Part shown: piece after piece, positions 28,055 to 37,756 of the stretch
Numbering within the stretch: the first letter of the stretch is position 1
How the letters are laid out: each line of letters opens with the position of its first letter
Assembly (NCBI RefSeq): GCF_001574435.1
Contig: NZ_LOCN01000040.1
Coordinates: 1 to 43,653, forward strand
Source of the DNA: Moritella sp. JT01
Lineage (GTDB): Bacteria; Pseudomonadota; Gammaproteobacteria; Enterobacterales; Moritellaceae
Direction: 5' to 3'
DNA: 43,653 bases
Notes under the pieces: model-generated
What the model was told of the DNA's origin: nothing
The model's database searches: none
What the model saw: the letters and a program-made list of their open reading frames with translations, nothing else
Position numbers and translations under genes: made by a program

Positions 28055-30505
28055 CTACTTGTTGTCACTAGACTGCTGACTAAGCATTACATCCGAGATT
28101 GTTTGCTTCACTTCAAGCGTGGTTAAGCTTCTGACTATATTCGCTAACTGACTAATTTTATCGGATTTAGCTGTGCCTGTATCAGATAAGTAATGCAGAT
28201 CTTGGAGTTTATTAATAAAGATAGCGAGCACTTTCTTATCAAAAAACTCTGGCGCACTCACCCCGTTTAGCGATGATAAACGTTCGGCAATTAACTGACT
28301 ACGATCTTCGAGTTGGCTTTTTTCAATGACTTGGTTATGCTCTAATACGGTCAGTACAATCGCATAACGTTGTAGTGTTTCTTGGATGCTTGCAGCAAGT
28401 AGTCTCAGTGACATTAAGTGTTCGTTAACCGGTATAATGACACTGTCACTGTTGACGATTAATCCCTGTGTTTGCATCTCAGTTAACGTGTCAGTGATAC
28501 AATCATCTAACTCATCGTCTGAATATTTCAAGAACAGTTCCGCTTGAATTAACGGATAAAGCTGGCGAACTTTGGCGTTAATGTCTTCTACATTTGTTTG
28601 TGGTTTTTCTGTTACGATTGCCGCAATTAATGACGGTAGTGCAAACAGGTGTAAAATATTATTACGGTAGAAGGTTAATAGTACAGCTTGTTCATATGAC
28701 ATCGATAGCATTTGCCCTAAGCTATCTTCACGCACGGTGAATTTTTTCAGTGAGATCGCTTGGTCTAGAATTTCTTCTGCACTGTTCTCAGGTAAGGTAC
28801 TAAATTCACTATACGGATTGTTACGAAGTAATTTTAAGTAACTATCAATTTGCTTCACCAAAATTTCTCGGCTCAGTGCTTTATGTGGCGCGGCGTGTAA
28901 AATTACTGCGCAAATCGTTAAGGCATTTACCGCAGCTGCACTATTGATATTTATCATCACTTGATTCGCAAGATCGCGGGTCGTTTGGTTTAGCCATTTA
29001 GGCTGTTCTTCAACCGGCATATTCATGTCATCACGCCAGTTTTTAACGTGTTTATTTAAATATTGATTAAGATTGATCGGTTCACCAAAGTTAACAAATG
29101 CTTGGCCATAATTTTTAAGCTTTTTGGCGATCCCAAATACTTGGAATACACTTTCCTTTTTCTTATTAGCCCCTGATAACTCTTTTACGTAGGTACTCAC
29201 TTCCATCACATGATCGTAGCCTAGATATACTGGCACTAATGTAATTGGTCGGCTTTGTTCTCTTAACATCGCTTGTAATGTCATGTTAAGCATACCGGTC
29301 TTTGGTGGTAATAAACGTCCGGTACGGCTTCGGCCACCCTCAGCAAAGAATTCAACAGAATATCCTTTTGAGAATAATAAGCTTAGGTATTCTCTGAAGA
29401 CGGTTGCATAAAGTTTATTGCCTTTAAACGTACGGCGTAAAAAGAATGCGCCGCCACGACGGAACATAGGGCCTGCAGGGAAGAAGTTAAGATTAATACC
29501 AGCGGCTATATGTGGTGGGATCAAACCTTCATTGTAAATAACATAAGAAATAAGTAAGTAATCCATGTGGCTACGATGGCAAGGCATAAATACAATTTCA
29601 TGACCATCGGCGGCAAGTTTACGCACTTGTTCGGCGTTATTAACTTTGATACCGCTGTAGATCTTATTCCATAACCAGCTCATAAAATTACTGGTGTTTT
29701 TTACGAGTTTATACGAAAAATCACTGGCAATTTCATCGATGTAATCATTGGCTCGCTTTTCCGCTTTTTTCGCTGAAATATTATGCTCAGCGATCTCAAC
29801 TTGAATGGCTTTTTTAACTTCTGGATTACGCAGTAGTTGTTCAACAAGTTGGTAGCGGTTAGGTAGTTTGGGACCTGATGCGGCTAATTTTTGACGACTG
29901 AAATGGATCTTAGCAACACGAATTAATTTCTGTACAATTTTTTCATCGGTGCCGTGCTGATCGGCCATGAAACGCAGTGATACCGGTTTGTTAAAACGAA
30001 CTAAGTTATCTTTACGGTTAAGACCCACAATGATTGTTTTACGTAAACGGCTTGGTGAAATACTGTTTGCTAATGACAGAAGTGGTATTTGACCTTCTTT
30101 ACCGGGTGCGCGACCCCAAAATAATGCGACTGGCATTAATTGAATATCAAGGGCTTTATCATCTTTATGTAAGCGTAGTAGCTGTTGGAATTCGTTAAAA
30201 AATACGTCGGTATCTTTTACTCGGCCGAAGAGGGGCGCTGGATTATCTAAGCAAACATAACTGGGAATGATTACCCCGTTCACTTTTATTGGTGTAAGTG
30301 GGTCGGGTAAGCCTCGTTCTTTACACGCTCGCTGTAATGCAACGAGATCAGTCATCGATTTAGTTTTTAAAGCGTAAACAATTGGACGCGTTAAATCTAA
30401 CTTTAGCGCATCAATTGGGTTATCTGGTACGTACTGAGATTTAACTAAGCCGTTAACGAAACTGCGACTTAACATTGACGGTGTTTGTTGCATAGGTGTT
30501 ATCAT
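28055..30505 (-). CDS. plsB: Glycerol-3-phosphate 1-O-acyltransferase
   Basis: Inner-membrane enzyme that acylates sn-glycerol-3-phosphate at position 1, the first step of phospholipid synthesis. The 816-residue length is typical. The acyltransferase blocks are in order: block I MPCHRSHMDYLL (HxxxxD, about 307-318), block II GGAFFLRRTFKGN (about 352-364), block III FFAEGGRSRTGRL (about 386-398) and block IV VPVYLGYDHVME. ATG at 30505 is used; an ATG four codons in is possible. Divergent from lexA, the same arrangement as in E. coli apart from dgkA, which is not present here. Confidence 0.96.
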   Translation of the reverse strand: MITPMQQTPSMLSRSFVNGLVKSQYVPDNPIDALKLDLTRPIVYALKTKSMTDLVALQRACKERGLPDPLTPIKVNGVIIPSYVCLDNPAPLFGRVKDTDVFFNEFQQLLRLHKDDKALDIQLMPVALFWGRAPGKEGQIPLLSLANSISPSRLRKTIIVGLNRKDNLVRFNKPVSLRFMADQHGTDEKIVQKLIRVAKIHFSRQKLAASGPKLPNRYQLVEQLLRNPEVKKAIQVEIAEHNISAKKAEKRANDYIDEIASDFSYKLVKNTSNFMSWLWNKIYSGIKVNNAEQVRKLAADGHEIVFMPCHRSHMDYLLISYVIYNEGLIPPHIAAGINLNFFPAGPMFRRGGAFFLRRTFKGNKLYATVFREYLSLLFSKGYSVEFFAEGGRSRTGRLLPPKTGMLNMTLQAMLREQSRPITLVPVYLGYDHVMEVSTYVKELSGANKKKESVFQVFGIAKKLKNYGQAFVNFGEPINLNQYLNKHVKNWRDDMNMPVEEQPKWLNQTTRDLANQVMININSAAAVNALTICAVILHAAPHKALSREILVKQIDSYLKLLRNNPYSEFSTLPENSAEEILDQAISLKKFTVREDSLGQMLSMSYEQAVLLTFYRNNILHLFALPSLIAAIVTEKPQTNVEDINAKVRQLYPLIQAELFLKYSDDELDDCITDTLTEMQTQGLIVNSDSVIIPVNEHLMSLRLLAASIQETLQRYAIVLTVLEHNQVIEKSQLEDRSQLIAERLSSLNGVSAPEFFDKKVLAIFINKLQDLHYLSDTGTAKSDKISQLANIVRSLTTLEVKQTISDVMLSQQSSDNK

Positions 30506-30642
30506 TCTGTTGTTTAAAGTGCAAGAGTGCTTACTCCAATAATATCAGATGTATAACTATAAATCTGTGTTTAAGCACCTGCAAACGATTAATTCATTAT
30601 TATCCAGATATAGCCAAGGCTTATATTGCAAACTTGATAATA

Positions 30643-30658
30643 CTGTATATAATTACAA
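30643..30658 (+). promoter_or_regulatory. LexA (SOS) box 1
   Basis: CTGTATATAATTACAA matches the consensus CTGT-N8-ACAG except for the last base. Together with box 2 it forms a tandem pair 20 bases apart in front of lexA. Confidence 0.65.
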
Positions 30659-30662
30659 GAAA

Positions 30663-30678
30663 CTGTATATAAAACCAG
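30663..30678 (+). promoter_or_regulatory. LexA (SOS) box 2
   Basis: CTGTATATAAAACCAG matches CTGT-N8-ACAG except for one base in the right half. It ends nine bases before the lexA start and overlaps the ribosome-binding region, consistent with autorepression. Confidence 0.7.
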
Positions 30679-30687
30679 TTAGGGTTC

Positions 30688-31305
30688 ATGATGAAAGCAT
30701 TGACACAAAGACAAGCAGAAGTATTTGAATTAGTTAAACAACATATTAAAAATACAGGTATGCCACCGACCCGAGCTGAAATTGCTAAGGAACTTGGCTT
30801 CCGTTCGCCTAATGCTGCAGAAGAGCATTTAAAGGCATTAGCACGAAAGGGCCATATCGAAATTCTTGCGGGTACGTCACGTGGTATTCGTTTGTTGGTT
30901 GATGCTGACCTTACCAGTGGTTTACCTTTAATTGGGCAGGTTGCCGCCGGTGAGCCAATTTTAGCGCAAGAACATATTGAAGCACACTATAATGTTGACC
31001 CTTCAATGTTTACACCAACGGCAGATTTTTTACTGCGTGTACGTGGCGAAAGTATGCGTAATATTGGGATTATGGATGGTGATTTATTAGCTGTACATAA
31101 AACTAAAAATATCAGTAAAGGCCAAGTTATTGTTGCGCGTGTCGACGATGAAGTAACGGTTAAGCGCTTTGAACAGCAGGGCAATGAAATATTACTGCAT
31201 CCTGAGAATGATGAAATGAGCACAATTCGTGTTGATTTAAATTTCCAAAGTTTTGATATTGAAGGTGTCGCTGTCGGCATTATTCGTAATACTGATTGGA
31301 TGTAA
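30688..31305 (+). CDS. lexA: LexA repressor
   Basis: SOS-response repressor and self-cleaving serine protease-like protein. The 205-residue protein starts with a winged helix domain ([46 protein letters not shown]). The cleavage site Ala87-Gly88 is in QVAAGEP, and the Ser122 (RGESMRN) / Lys159 (VTVKRF) dyad follows; numbering is from the first of two adjacent ATGs. Two LexA boxes precede it. In E. coli dinF follows; here only a dinF remnant is left beyond a small ORF. Confidence 0.97.
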   Translation: MMKALTQRQAEVFELVKQHIKNTGMPPTRAEIAKELGFRSPNAAEEHLKALARKGHIEILAGTSRGIRLLVDADLTSGLPLIGQVAAGEPILAQEHIEAHYNVDPSMFTPTADFLLRVRGESMRNIGIMDGDLLAVHKTKNISKGQVIVARVDDEVTVKRFEQQGNEILLHPENDEMSTIRVDLNFQSFDIEGVAVGIIRNTDWM

Positions 31306-31334
31306 TCACCCCTTCTTACGCCATCGAGCCTGAA

Positions 31335-31388
31335 GATAGATAGTAAATAATCCTATTGTTGACTATCTATCGTTATATTTCTTTTTTC
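31335..31388 (+). terminator. Possible lexA terminator (long perfect inverted repeat)
   Basis: GATAGATAGT (31335-31344) pairs perfectly with ACTATCTATC (31362-31371), with a 17-base loop, followed by TTATATTTCTTTTTT. The AT-rich stem and distance to the T run make the efficiency uncertain. Confidence 0.5.
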
Positions 31389-31549
31389 CTTTCTTACTCC
31401 CCCATCTTTAAATTTAAAAATCGTTTTCAAATCTTGCTTTAATATCACAGTTCTGATCATCTTCTGCTTATTTATTAATCCTTTTCTATATTCATGATTT
31501 TTTAGAAAAATAATCAAGTTTGTTTGATGATGCGTGTCGCGATCCCGAT

Positions 31550-31807
31550 ATGATTGATTTAAAAATATTCATTGAATCAACACACCAGTTTTTAAATAAT
31601 TGTTCTGATTTAATGATGGAGATTACCGAGCAAAGTAATGAAGCAGTTAATAAAATTGCGGTAATGGAAAGTCAGATTCTCAATATTAATGCGCTGGTTG
31701 ATAAGCTAAAAGTGGCCGCTGAACAGTTAAAACAGCAATCACTGAAAGTACAAAACAAGACGATTAGTACGGGGTCGATGGATGAAGGTGAAATAGAGTT
31801 GTTTTAA
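31550..31807 (+). CDS. Hypothetical coiled-coil small protein downstream of lexA
   Basis: An 85-residue frame from the ATG at 31550 (95 from a TTG at 31520). The sequence is a long amphipathic helix, probably a coiled coil, from about residue 5 to 72 (STHQFLNNCSDLMMEITEQSNEA..., then KLKVAAEQLKQQSLK), with an acidic tail DEGEIELF. There is no signal peptide. No ribosome-binding site is evident. I do not recognise it. It is not a SulA homologue by inspection, though SOS-linked small genes often lie here. It may be a genuine small gene or, less likely, a remnant. Confidence 0.45.
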   Translation: MIDLKIFIESTHQFLNNCSDLMMEITEQSNEAVNKIAVMESQILNINALVDKLKVAAEQLKQQSLKVQNKTISTGSMDEGEIELF

Positions 31808-31893
31808 TTTTCGATAGGTAATACTTTGTTTCATAATTGAAGTTAGATAGACTCTGGCCTCTTTTGTTTCCCTCTACAAAGTTGAATTCGTCT

Positions 31894-32004
31894 ATGTGGT
31901 TATCCATCCCTCCCTCGGTGCATCGAAATATCATCGCGTTGGCATTGCCAATGATCTTGTCAAATATCAGTATTCCACTATTAGGTTTGGTGTTTTGTAT
32001 TTGA
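31894..32004 (+). pseudogene. dinF: Remnant of dinF (MATE-family efflux protein), N terminus only
   Basis: A 36-codon frame from ATG at 31894 reads MWLSIPPSVHRNIIALALP followed by MILSNISIPLLGLV and then FCI-stop. The segment HRNIIALALPMILSNISIPLLGLV is the strongly conserved first helix of DinF/MATE transporters, and dinF follows lexA in many gammaproteobacteria. The expected continuation (DTAVIGHL...) is absent and a TGA follows, with no further recognisable MATE sequence before frmA. It is therefore a decayed 5' end, left after deletion. The region 32005-32326 holds no other gene that I can support. Confidence 0.7.
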
Positions 32005-32287
32005 TGGTTTATCACTTGCTTGGTTGTTATATCCTTCGCTACAAGAGAAGATCATGTAATGAAATCCTATCGACTATACTGAAGAGGTTTAAGCCTTCCT
32101 GATAATATAGCACTGTTATCAAGCTCGTTATTAACGAAAAGGAAAGATGAAATTACCGCGGTATTTTTGATTTTCTTTTTATTGTTACACCTGGGTAAAA
32201 GTAATTTGTGTTTCAAGGGTATTATCATTTCTGTGCAAATGAATATAATGAGCGCCATACAGTATGACTGGCCGAATACATAGATAG

Positions 32288-33457
<1,170 letters not shown>

Positions 33458-33466
33458 TTAAAATAT

Positions 33467-33497
33467 GCCCCGCTATTGAGCATCTAAATAGCGGGGC
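33467..33497 (+). repeat. Intercistronic hairpin between frmA and fghA
   Basis: GCCCCGCTATT (33467-33477) pairs perfectly with AATAGCGGGGC (33487-33497), loop of nine bases. No T run follows and fghA starts 18 bases later, so this is not a normal terminator. It may protect the frmA mRNA 3' end or cut down fghA expression. Confidence 0.7.
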
Positions 33498-33515
33498 GAC
33501 TAGTAAAGGTTTGTC

Positions 33516-34361
33516 ATGTCTATAGAAGTTGTTAGTAGTAATAAAATGTTTGGCGGTTGGCAGCATCAATATAATCATGCGTCGAGCGTATTAAATTGTC
33601 AGATGCGTTTTGCAGTGTATTTACCACCGCAAGCATCAAATATGCGTAAAGTACCTGTGATGTATTGGTTGTCTGGCCTGACGTGTACTGATGAAAACTT
33701 TATGCAAAAAGCCGGCGCTCAGCGTATTGCTGCAGAACTGGGTATTGCGATCGTGGCACCGGATACTAGTCCGCGTGGTGAAGGTGTCCCTGATGATGTT
33801 GACCAAGCGTATGATTTTGGCCTAGGTGCCGGATTCTATGTGAATGCCACACAAGCACCGTGGAACACACATTATCAAATGTATGACTATGTGCTCAATG
33901 AATTACCAGCATTAATTGAAGCTAATTTCCCGGTGACACAAGAGCGTGTGATCAGTGGCCATTCGATGGGTGGACATGGTGCATTAGTGATGGCATTGCG
34001 CAATCCAGAACGCTATCGCTCCGTGACGGCATTTAGTCCGATTAGTAATCCAATCAATTGTCCTTGGGGACAAAAAGCATTACAAAATTATCTCGGTAAA
34101 GATAAAGCAACGTGGCAACAATACGATGCGAGTTTATTGATGGCGAAAGCGGATAAATTTGTACCTGCGATGGTTGAGCAAGGCAAAGATGATTCATTTT
34201 TGGGTGAGCAACTTAAGCCGAATATGCTGACTGCTGCGGCTGAGCTAAAGGGTTATCCTCTCACGCTAGAAATGCATGATGGTTATGATCATAGTTACTA
34301 TTTTATCGCCACGTTTATTGAAAAACATATGCGTTTTCATGCGGCTAATTTAGCGAAATAA
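33516..34361 (+). CDS. fghA: S-formylglutathione hydrolase
   Basis: Hydrolyses S-formylglutathione to formate and glutathione, following frmA in glutathione-dependent formaldehyde removal. The 281-residue esterase-D-type alpha/beta hydrolase has its nucleophile at Ser150 (SGHSMGGHGA), with Asp226 (GKDDSFL) and His259 (DGYDHSYYF) as the other triad members, and YWLSGLTCTDENFMQKAGAQR as the family's conserved loop. AAAGG lies upstream of ATG. A strong terminator follows. Confidence 0.96.
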   Translation: MSIEVVSSNKMFGGWQHQYNHASSVLNCQMRFAVYLPPQASNMRKVPVMYWLSGLTCTDENFMQKAGAQRIAAELGIAIVAPDTSPRGEGVPDDVDQAYDFGLGAGFYVNATQAPWNTHYQMYDYVLNELPALIEANFPVTQERVISGHSMGGHGALVMALRNPERYRSVTAFSPISNPINCPWGQKALQNYLGKDKATWQQYDASLLMAKADKFVPAMVEQGKDDSFLGEQLKPNMLTAAAELKGYPLTLEMHDGYDHSYYFIATFIEKHMRFHAANLAK

Positions 34362-34383
34362 GTATTACAAATAATCTTATTCT

Positions 34384-34421
34384 AAGGGTGATAGAGCTTG
34401 TTTCTATCACCCTTTCTTTTA
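34384..34421 (+). terminator. Terminator after fghA
   Basis: AAGGGTGATAGA (34384-34395) pairs perfectly with TCTATCACCCTT (34403-34414), loop of seven bases, followed by TCTTTTATTTT. It ends the frmA-fghA operon and reaches the trmL stop codon. Confidence 0.88.
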
Positions 34422-34883
34422 TTTTGAACCTGCAAAATCCAACTGGCGCCAGCTTTCATAGATAAAAACAGATACCGCGTTCGATAGATTCATACTGCGA
34501 CTTTCTGGTAGCATCGGAATTCTTACCTTTTGCTCTTGTGGTAATGTATCGAGTACTTCTGGCGGTAGACCGCGTGTTTCAGGTCCAAATAATAAAACAT
34601 CACCTGCTTGATATTGCGCTTCATGATGGTATTTCGTGCCTTTGGTTGTACATGCAAAAATACGAGCATCCCCCACACAATCTAAAAATGCTTGATAATT
34701 AGCATGACGTTTTACGTCTGCAAATTCATGATAATCCAGTCCCGCACGTTTTACCCTTTTATCATCCCACTCAAAACCAAGCGGTTCGATTAAATGCAAT
34801 TTGAAACCAGAGTTGGCACAAAGGCGAATGATATTACCTGTATTTGGTGGGATTTCAGGTTCAAATAGTGCTACTTGTAACAT
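34419..34883 (-). CDS. trmL: tRNA (cytidine(34)-2'-O)-methyltransferase
   Basis: A 154-residue SPOUT-class methyltransferase modifying position 34 of tRNA-Leu isoacceptors. The trefoil-knot SAM-binding motifs are clear: the N-terminal [38 protein letters not shown] and the C-terminal [20 protein letters not shown]. The length is normal and the position convergent with fghA. A stand-alone gene. Confidence 0.94.
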   Translation of the reverse strand: MLQVALFEPEIPPNTGNIIRLCANSGFKLHLIEPLGFEWDDKRVKRAGLDYHEFADVKRHANYQAFLDCVGDARIFACTTKGTKYHHEAQYQAGDVLLFGPETRGLPPEVLDTLPQEQKVRIPMLPESRSMNLSNAVSVFIYESWRQLDFAGSK

Positions 34884-34950
34884 AATAAAGTCTCAGTTCA
34901 GGGTTATATAACGTAGGTACTTTGCGTAGAATAGCAAATTTAACAACCTA

Positions 34951-35196
34951 ATGGTAAAAGTGATGAAAAAGCGTAGTACTTTGATCGTAGCAGGCTTGAT
35001 TATATTAAGCGCGCTCCCTTTTTGCTTGAATATTCTGATTAATATGTTTTTTGCAGATCTGGATACAGAAATATATGAGAAGAAAAAAGCACGAGTGGAA
35101 CAGCGTCGACAAATAGAAAAAATGTTTCCCGAGTTAAATACGACTAACCCATTACGCCCACAGGTTACAACGAATAAAGCCGCAGAAGATAAATAA
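34951..35196 (+). CDS. Hypothetical membrane-anchored small protein
   Basis: An 81-residue protein with one hydrophobic segment (about 9-33, IVAGLIILSALPFCLNILINMFF) followed by a charged, probably helical region (DLDTEIYEKKKARVEQRRQIEKMFPEL) and a short polar tail. It appears to be a single-pass anchor with a hydrophilic domain. I do not recognise it. The start may be the ATG four codons in (34963, MKKRSTLI), which has the more signal-like N terminus. It converges on the cpxA reading frame. Confidence 0.6.
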   Translation: MVKVMKKRSTLIVAGLIILSALPFCLNILINMFFADLDTEIYEKKKARVEQRRQIEKMFPELNTTNPLRPQVTTNKAAEDK

Positions 35197-35235
35197 TAAT
35201 CAACTTCTGCGGTTCTTCAATTTCTATAGTTGCGG

Positions 35236-36585
35236 TTAGCTCATTGGTATAGTAATAGTGATCTGTAAGCCTTGTGTGTCTCTATTACTTGCCCGTATTA
35301 CCCCATGATGTTGACGGACCGCATTTTCAGTAATTGCGAGCCCTAAACCGGCACCGCCAGATTCACGGTCTCGGGCTTGTGATACACGATAAAAAGGTTT
35401 GAAAATCTGCTCAATTTCGTCTTCTGGTACGCCTGGACCATCATCTGTGATCACAAAAGTTATCTTATCGGTGTCGCTGGTGATAGCTAAATGAACCTGC
35501 TGGTTGGCATAGCGTAATGCGTTACGAATCACGTTCTCTATGGCACTGCCGAAGAGTGCTGGAAAGCCTTTGATATTCAAATCTGGAATTGGTTGATGGC
35601 TGAAACTTTTGTCTAACTGCTCAGCCTCGAAAATGGCATCCTCGCAAATAGGTTGTAACAGTGAGTCAAGATTAAATGATTCTTTGGTTGTGGCATTTAA
35701 CTGTGTTTTCGATAAGTTTAATAGCGCTGAGATCATTTCTTCTAAGCGTTGTGATTCATTATCGATACGCAGGATCTCTTTCGTCTCACCATAGTGGCGT
35801 TTAGATAATGCAACGGACATTTTTAACCGTGTTAAGGGCGATCTCAACTAATGAGAAATATCACTCAATAAACGATGTTGAAGTGAAATATGCTCACGAA
35901 TAGAGAACATCATGGTGCGTAAACTTCGCGCTAATTCACCAATTTCATCTTGTCTTTGAGTCGCAGGCACTACAGCATCTAAATTACCATCAGTGATCTC
36001 GGATGCAGTTCTTTGTAACTTCTGCAATGGTTTCGAAATATGCCATGCGAGTGATGCACATAATGGCATACTGACAAACATCGTAATGAAAAGTAATAGA
36101 AATGGTCTATCTAATACATTAATTAACCATATATTGTGCTCTGCCGGTAGCTGTTGTGCGGCATACAATTGAAATTTTTCACCACGTAGCTTTATTGGGA
36201 TCGGTCCGGTCATTAACCAGTTTTTATATTGTTTTACTTTCGGTTGTGGAAATTCTTCACTTTGCAAAATAAAGCGGCGAATAGCCTTAGAAGCTTTGCT
36301 ACTTGAAATGATATCGCCATTCATACGGACTAAATAAAAATGTTTTGTTTGTGCTTCTTTAGGGGTTATTAACACTTGTAATGGGATGTTCGAATAGCGA
36401 TCAGCAGAGCTAGAAATATTATGTGCAATGGTATTTAAAATACTGACTGAGCGCGGATCGAGTTGTCTCATGATTCGGCTATCTAATGTTGGTAGTGCTA
36501 TAACGACGGCAACAACGAGTAGTAGCATACACCAAAACCAGACAAAAATTTTAACGAACAGTTGATTCAATTTGCGACTCAGCAC
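35236..36585 (-). pseudogene. cpxA: cpxA sensor histidine kinase interrupted by an in-frame amber codon
   Basis: Read through, the 450-codon frame is a CpxA-type envelope-stress sensor kinase: TM1 (about 11-31), periplasmic sensor domain (32-160), TM2 (about 161-180), HAMP (181-235), H-box RLLSDISH (His245), then an HATPase domain with the N-box ENVIRNALRYA, DDGPGVP, FKPFYR and GGAGLGLAI. The codon after His245 is TAG (35848-35850) where the family has Glu (HELR; E249 in E. coli). GAG to TAG is one base. The first product ends exactly at the phospho-acceptor histidine; the rest (35236-35847) could only start from a TTG. Either a real null mutation, a readthrough gene or a sequencing error. 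The rest looks under selection, so the change is recent. Confidence 0.85.
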
Positions 36586-36635
36586 GTGTTAATAACCTTA
36601 TTTCAAAAATGATAGAAGTGTGTAAGAGGGGCCGA

Positions 36636-37322
36636 TTATGTATCTAGCCACATATAACCACGGCCACGAAGTGTGCGAATTCGCATTTTTTCATCTTTTC
36701 TTTCTGGTAATTTTTTACGTAAGTTACTTAAATGCATATCAATACTACGGTCAAACGGCGTCAGTTTTTTACCCAGTACTTGCTCGCTTAAATCGGCTTT
36801 GGTTAGGATCGTACCTGGCGATGAGATGAGTGTTTCTAATAACATCAGTTCGGTACTGGTTAAATCAAGCAGAATGCTTTGACACCACGCCTCTTGGGTT
36901 CGGCTGTTTATCTCAATGTCTAAGTGCGTCAACAATTCTGTTTTTTTAGTGGATGTCGGCGGCTCTATACGACGTAATACAGCTCTAATTCGTGCTAATA
37001 ATTCACGTTCACTGAACGGTTTTGGTAAATAATCATCGGCCCCCATTTCTAAGCCAAGAACACGATCAATCTCATCGCCTTTCGCGGTTAACATTAAGAC
37101 CGGCGTGCTGTTATCTACGCGAAGTTTTTTTAATACTTCAAAACCGTTTAACTTTGGCATCATGACATCTAAAAGGACCATATCATATTGACTACTTCTT
37201 ATTGCGGCCAAACCGGCTTCACCATCATGTACCATATCGACATCGAAATCTTCGAGACTTAGAAACTCAGCGAGTAATTCGGCTAGCTCTTTATCGTCAT
37301 CAATTAATAATAATTTAGTCAT
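36636..37322 (-). CDS. cpxR: CpxR response regulator
   Basis: OmpR/PhoB-type regulator of the envelope-stress response. The 228-residue protein has a receiver domain with the acidic pocket LLIDDD (Asp8-10), phospho-acceptor Asp52 (LLDVMMPKLNGF), MLTAKGDE and YLPKPF. The winged-helix domain (from about 130) has LTSTELMLLETLISSPG, RSIDMHLSNLRKKL and RTLRGRGYMW. It is intact although the partner kinase gene 50 bases downstream is interrupted. A perfect CpxR box upstream suggests autoregulation. Confidence 0.95.
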   Translation of the reverse strand: MTKLLLIDDDKELAELLAEFLSLEDFDVDMVHDGEAGLAAIRSSQYDMVLLDVMMPKLNGFEVLKKLRVDNSTPVLMLTAKGDEIDRVLGLEMGADDYLPKPFSERELLARIRAVLRRIEPPTSTKKTELLTHLDIEINSRTQEAWCQSILLDLTSTELMLLETLISSPGTILTKADLSEQVLGKKLTPFDRSIDMHLSNLRKKLPERKDEKMRIRTLRGRGYMWLDT

Positions 37323-37389
37323 ATTGGGTACTCTGTTAATTGTTTTTATTGTATTAGGATACTGGGTTAAGCAGTAAATAATTCTAAGA

Positions 37390-37404
37390 TTTACTTTGTT
37401 TTAC
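37390..37404 (-). promoter_or_regulatory. CpxR-binding box upstream of cpxR
   Basis: On the minus strand this reads GTAAA-ACAAA-GTAAA, a perfect match to the CpxR consensus GTAAA-N5-GTAAA, 67 bases before the cpxR start. It implies that cpxR (and cpxA) is autoregulated. Confidence 0.75.
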
Positions 37405-37504
37405 ATTTTTATTTCGGCATAGTAAAAAATGGTGATACCTAGTCAGTTTAACTAAGATGGCGCAATAAACAATGCTATCCTCAATTAAAGAGCTGGAGAT
37501 TGTG

Positions 37505-37573
37505 ATGTGCTACGTAATTGCTTTATTTACGATAATGGCGTTAATGACACAGTATTTATTACTATTTTTTTAG
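37505..37573 (+). CDS. Possible 22-residue membrane peptide
   Basis: ATG at 37505 with GGAGA five bases upstream begins a 22-codon frame, MCYVIALFTIMALMTQYLLLFF, which is almost wholly hydrophobic and long enough for one membrane span. Such peptides can regulate sensor kinases or transporters. It lies between cpxR and fieF on the fieF strand. A chance frame in AT-rich DNA is a real alternative. Confidence 0.3.
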   Translation: MCYVIALFTIMALMTQYLLLFF

Positions 37574-37756
37574 ATGAACGAACTAGAGTGGATGCCTTAT
37601 TTATATCTATATGTTGCAGCTATCCTAAAATAACAACAGAATATTTTTATTGTTTCTATTTTCTTTGATTTGTAGGTTGTTTAGATGAATAACTTCACGT
37701 TGTTTTTCTACTTCCTCCGTTTATAATAACGCATAGATTATATAAAAGGTAACCCT

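Larger units (their letters stand above)
37323..37756. other. Intergenic region between cpxR and fieF
   Basis: A 434-base AT-rich gap. It contains the CpxR box at 37390-37404 for cpxR (minus) and a possible 22-residue hydrophobic peptide at 37505-37573. I find no cpxP-like gene, which in related genera is often divergent from cpxR. The rest probably carries the fieF promoter. Confidence 0.5.

Noticed and set aside
31550-31807. sulA (SOS division inhibitor) next to lexA
   Set aside because: The sequence is a coiled coil with an acidic tail and shows no SulA pattern.
31764-32015. Minus-strand 83-codon open frame across the dinF remnant
   Set aside because: It is antisense to a recognisable MATE N terminus, has no ribosome-binding site and no domain.
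31896-32102. Plus-strand 68-codon frame starting with GTG over the dinF remnant
   Set aside because: It is the +2 frame of the dinF remnant, and the amino acid pattern is not protein-like (no consistent hydrophobic periodicity, many rare residues).
35236-35847. Separate TTG-initiated gene for the cpxA kinase domain
   Set aside because: No ribosome-binding site before the TTG, and the fragment would lack the H-box histidine. It is part of one interrupted gene.
35848-35850. Pyrrolysine or programmed recoding at the cpxA TAG
   Set aside because: Pyrrolysine is not expected in this group, no recoding element was seen, and the position needs Glu. A point mutation is simpler. Readthrough by a suppressor cannot be excluded.
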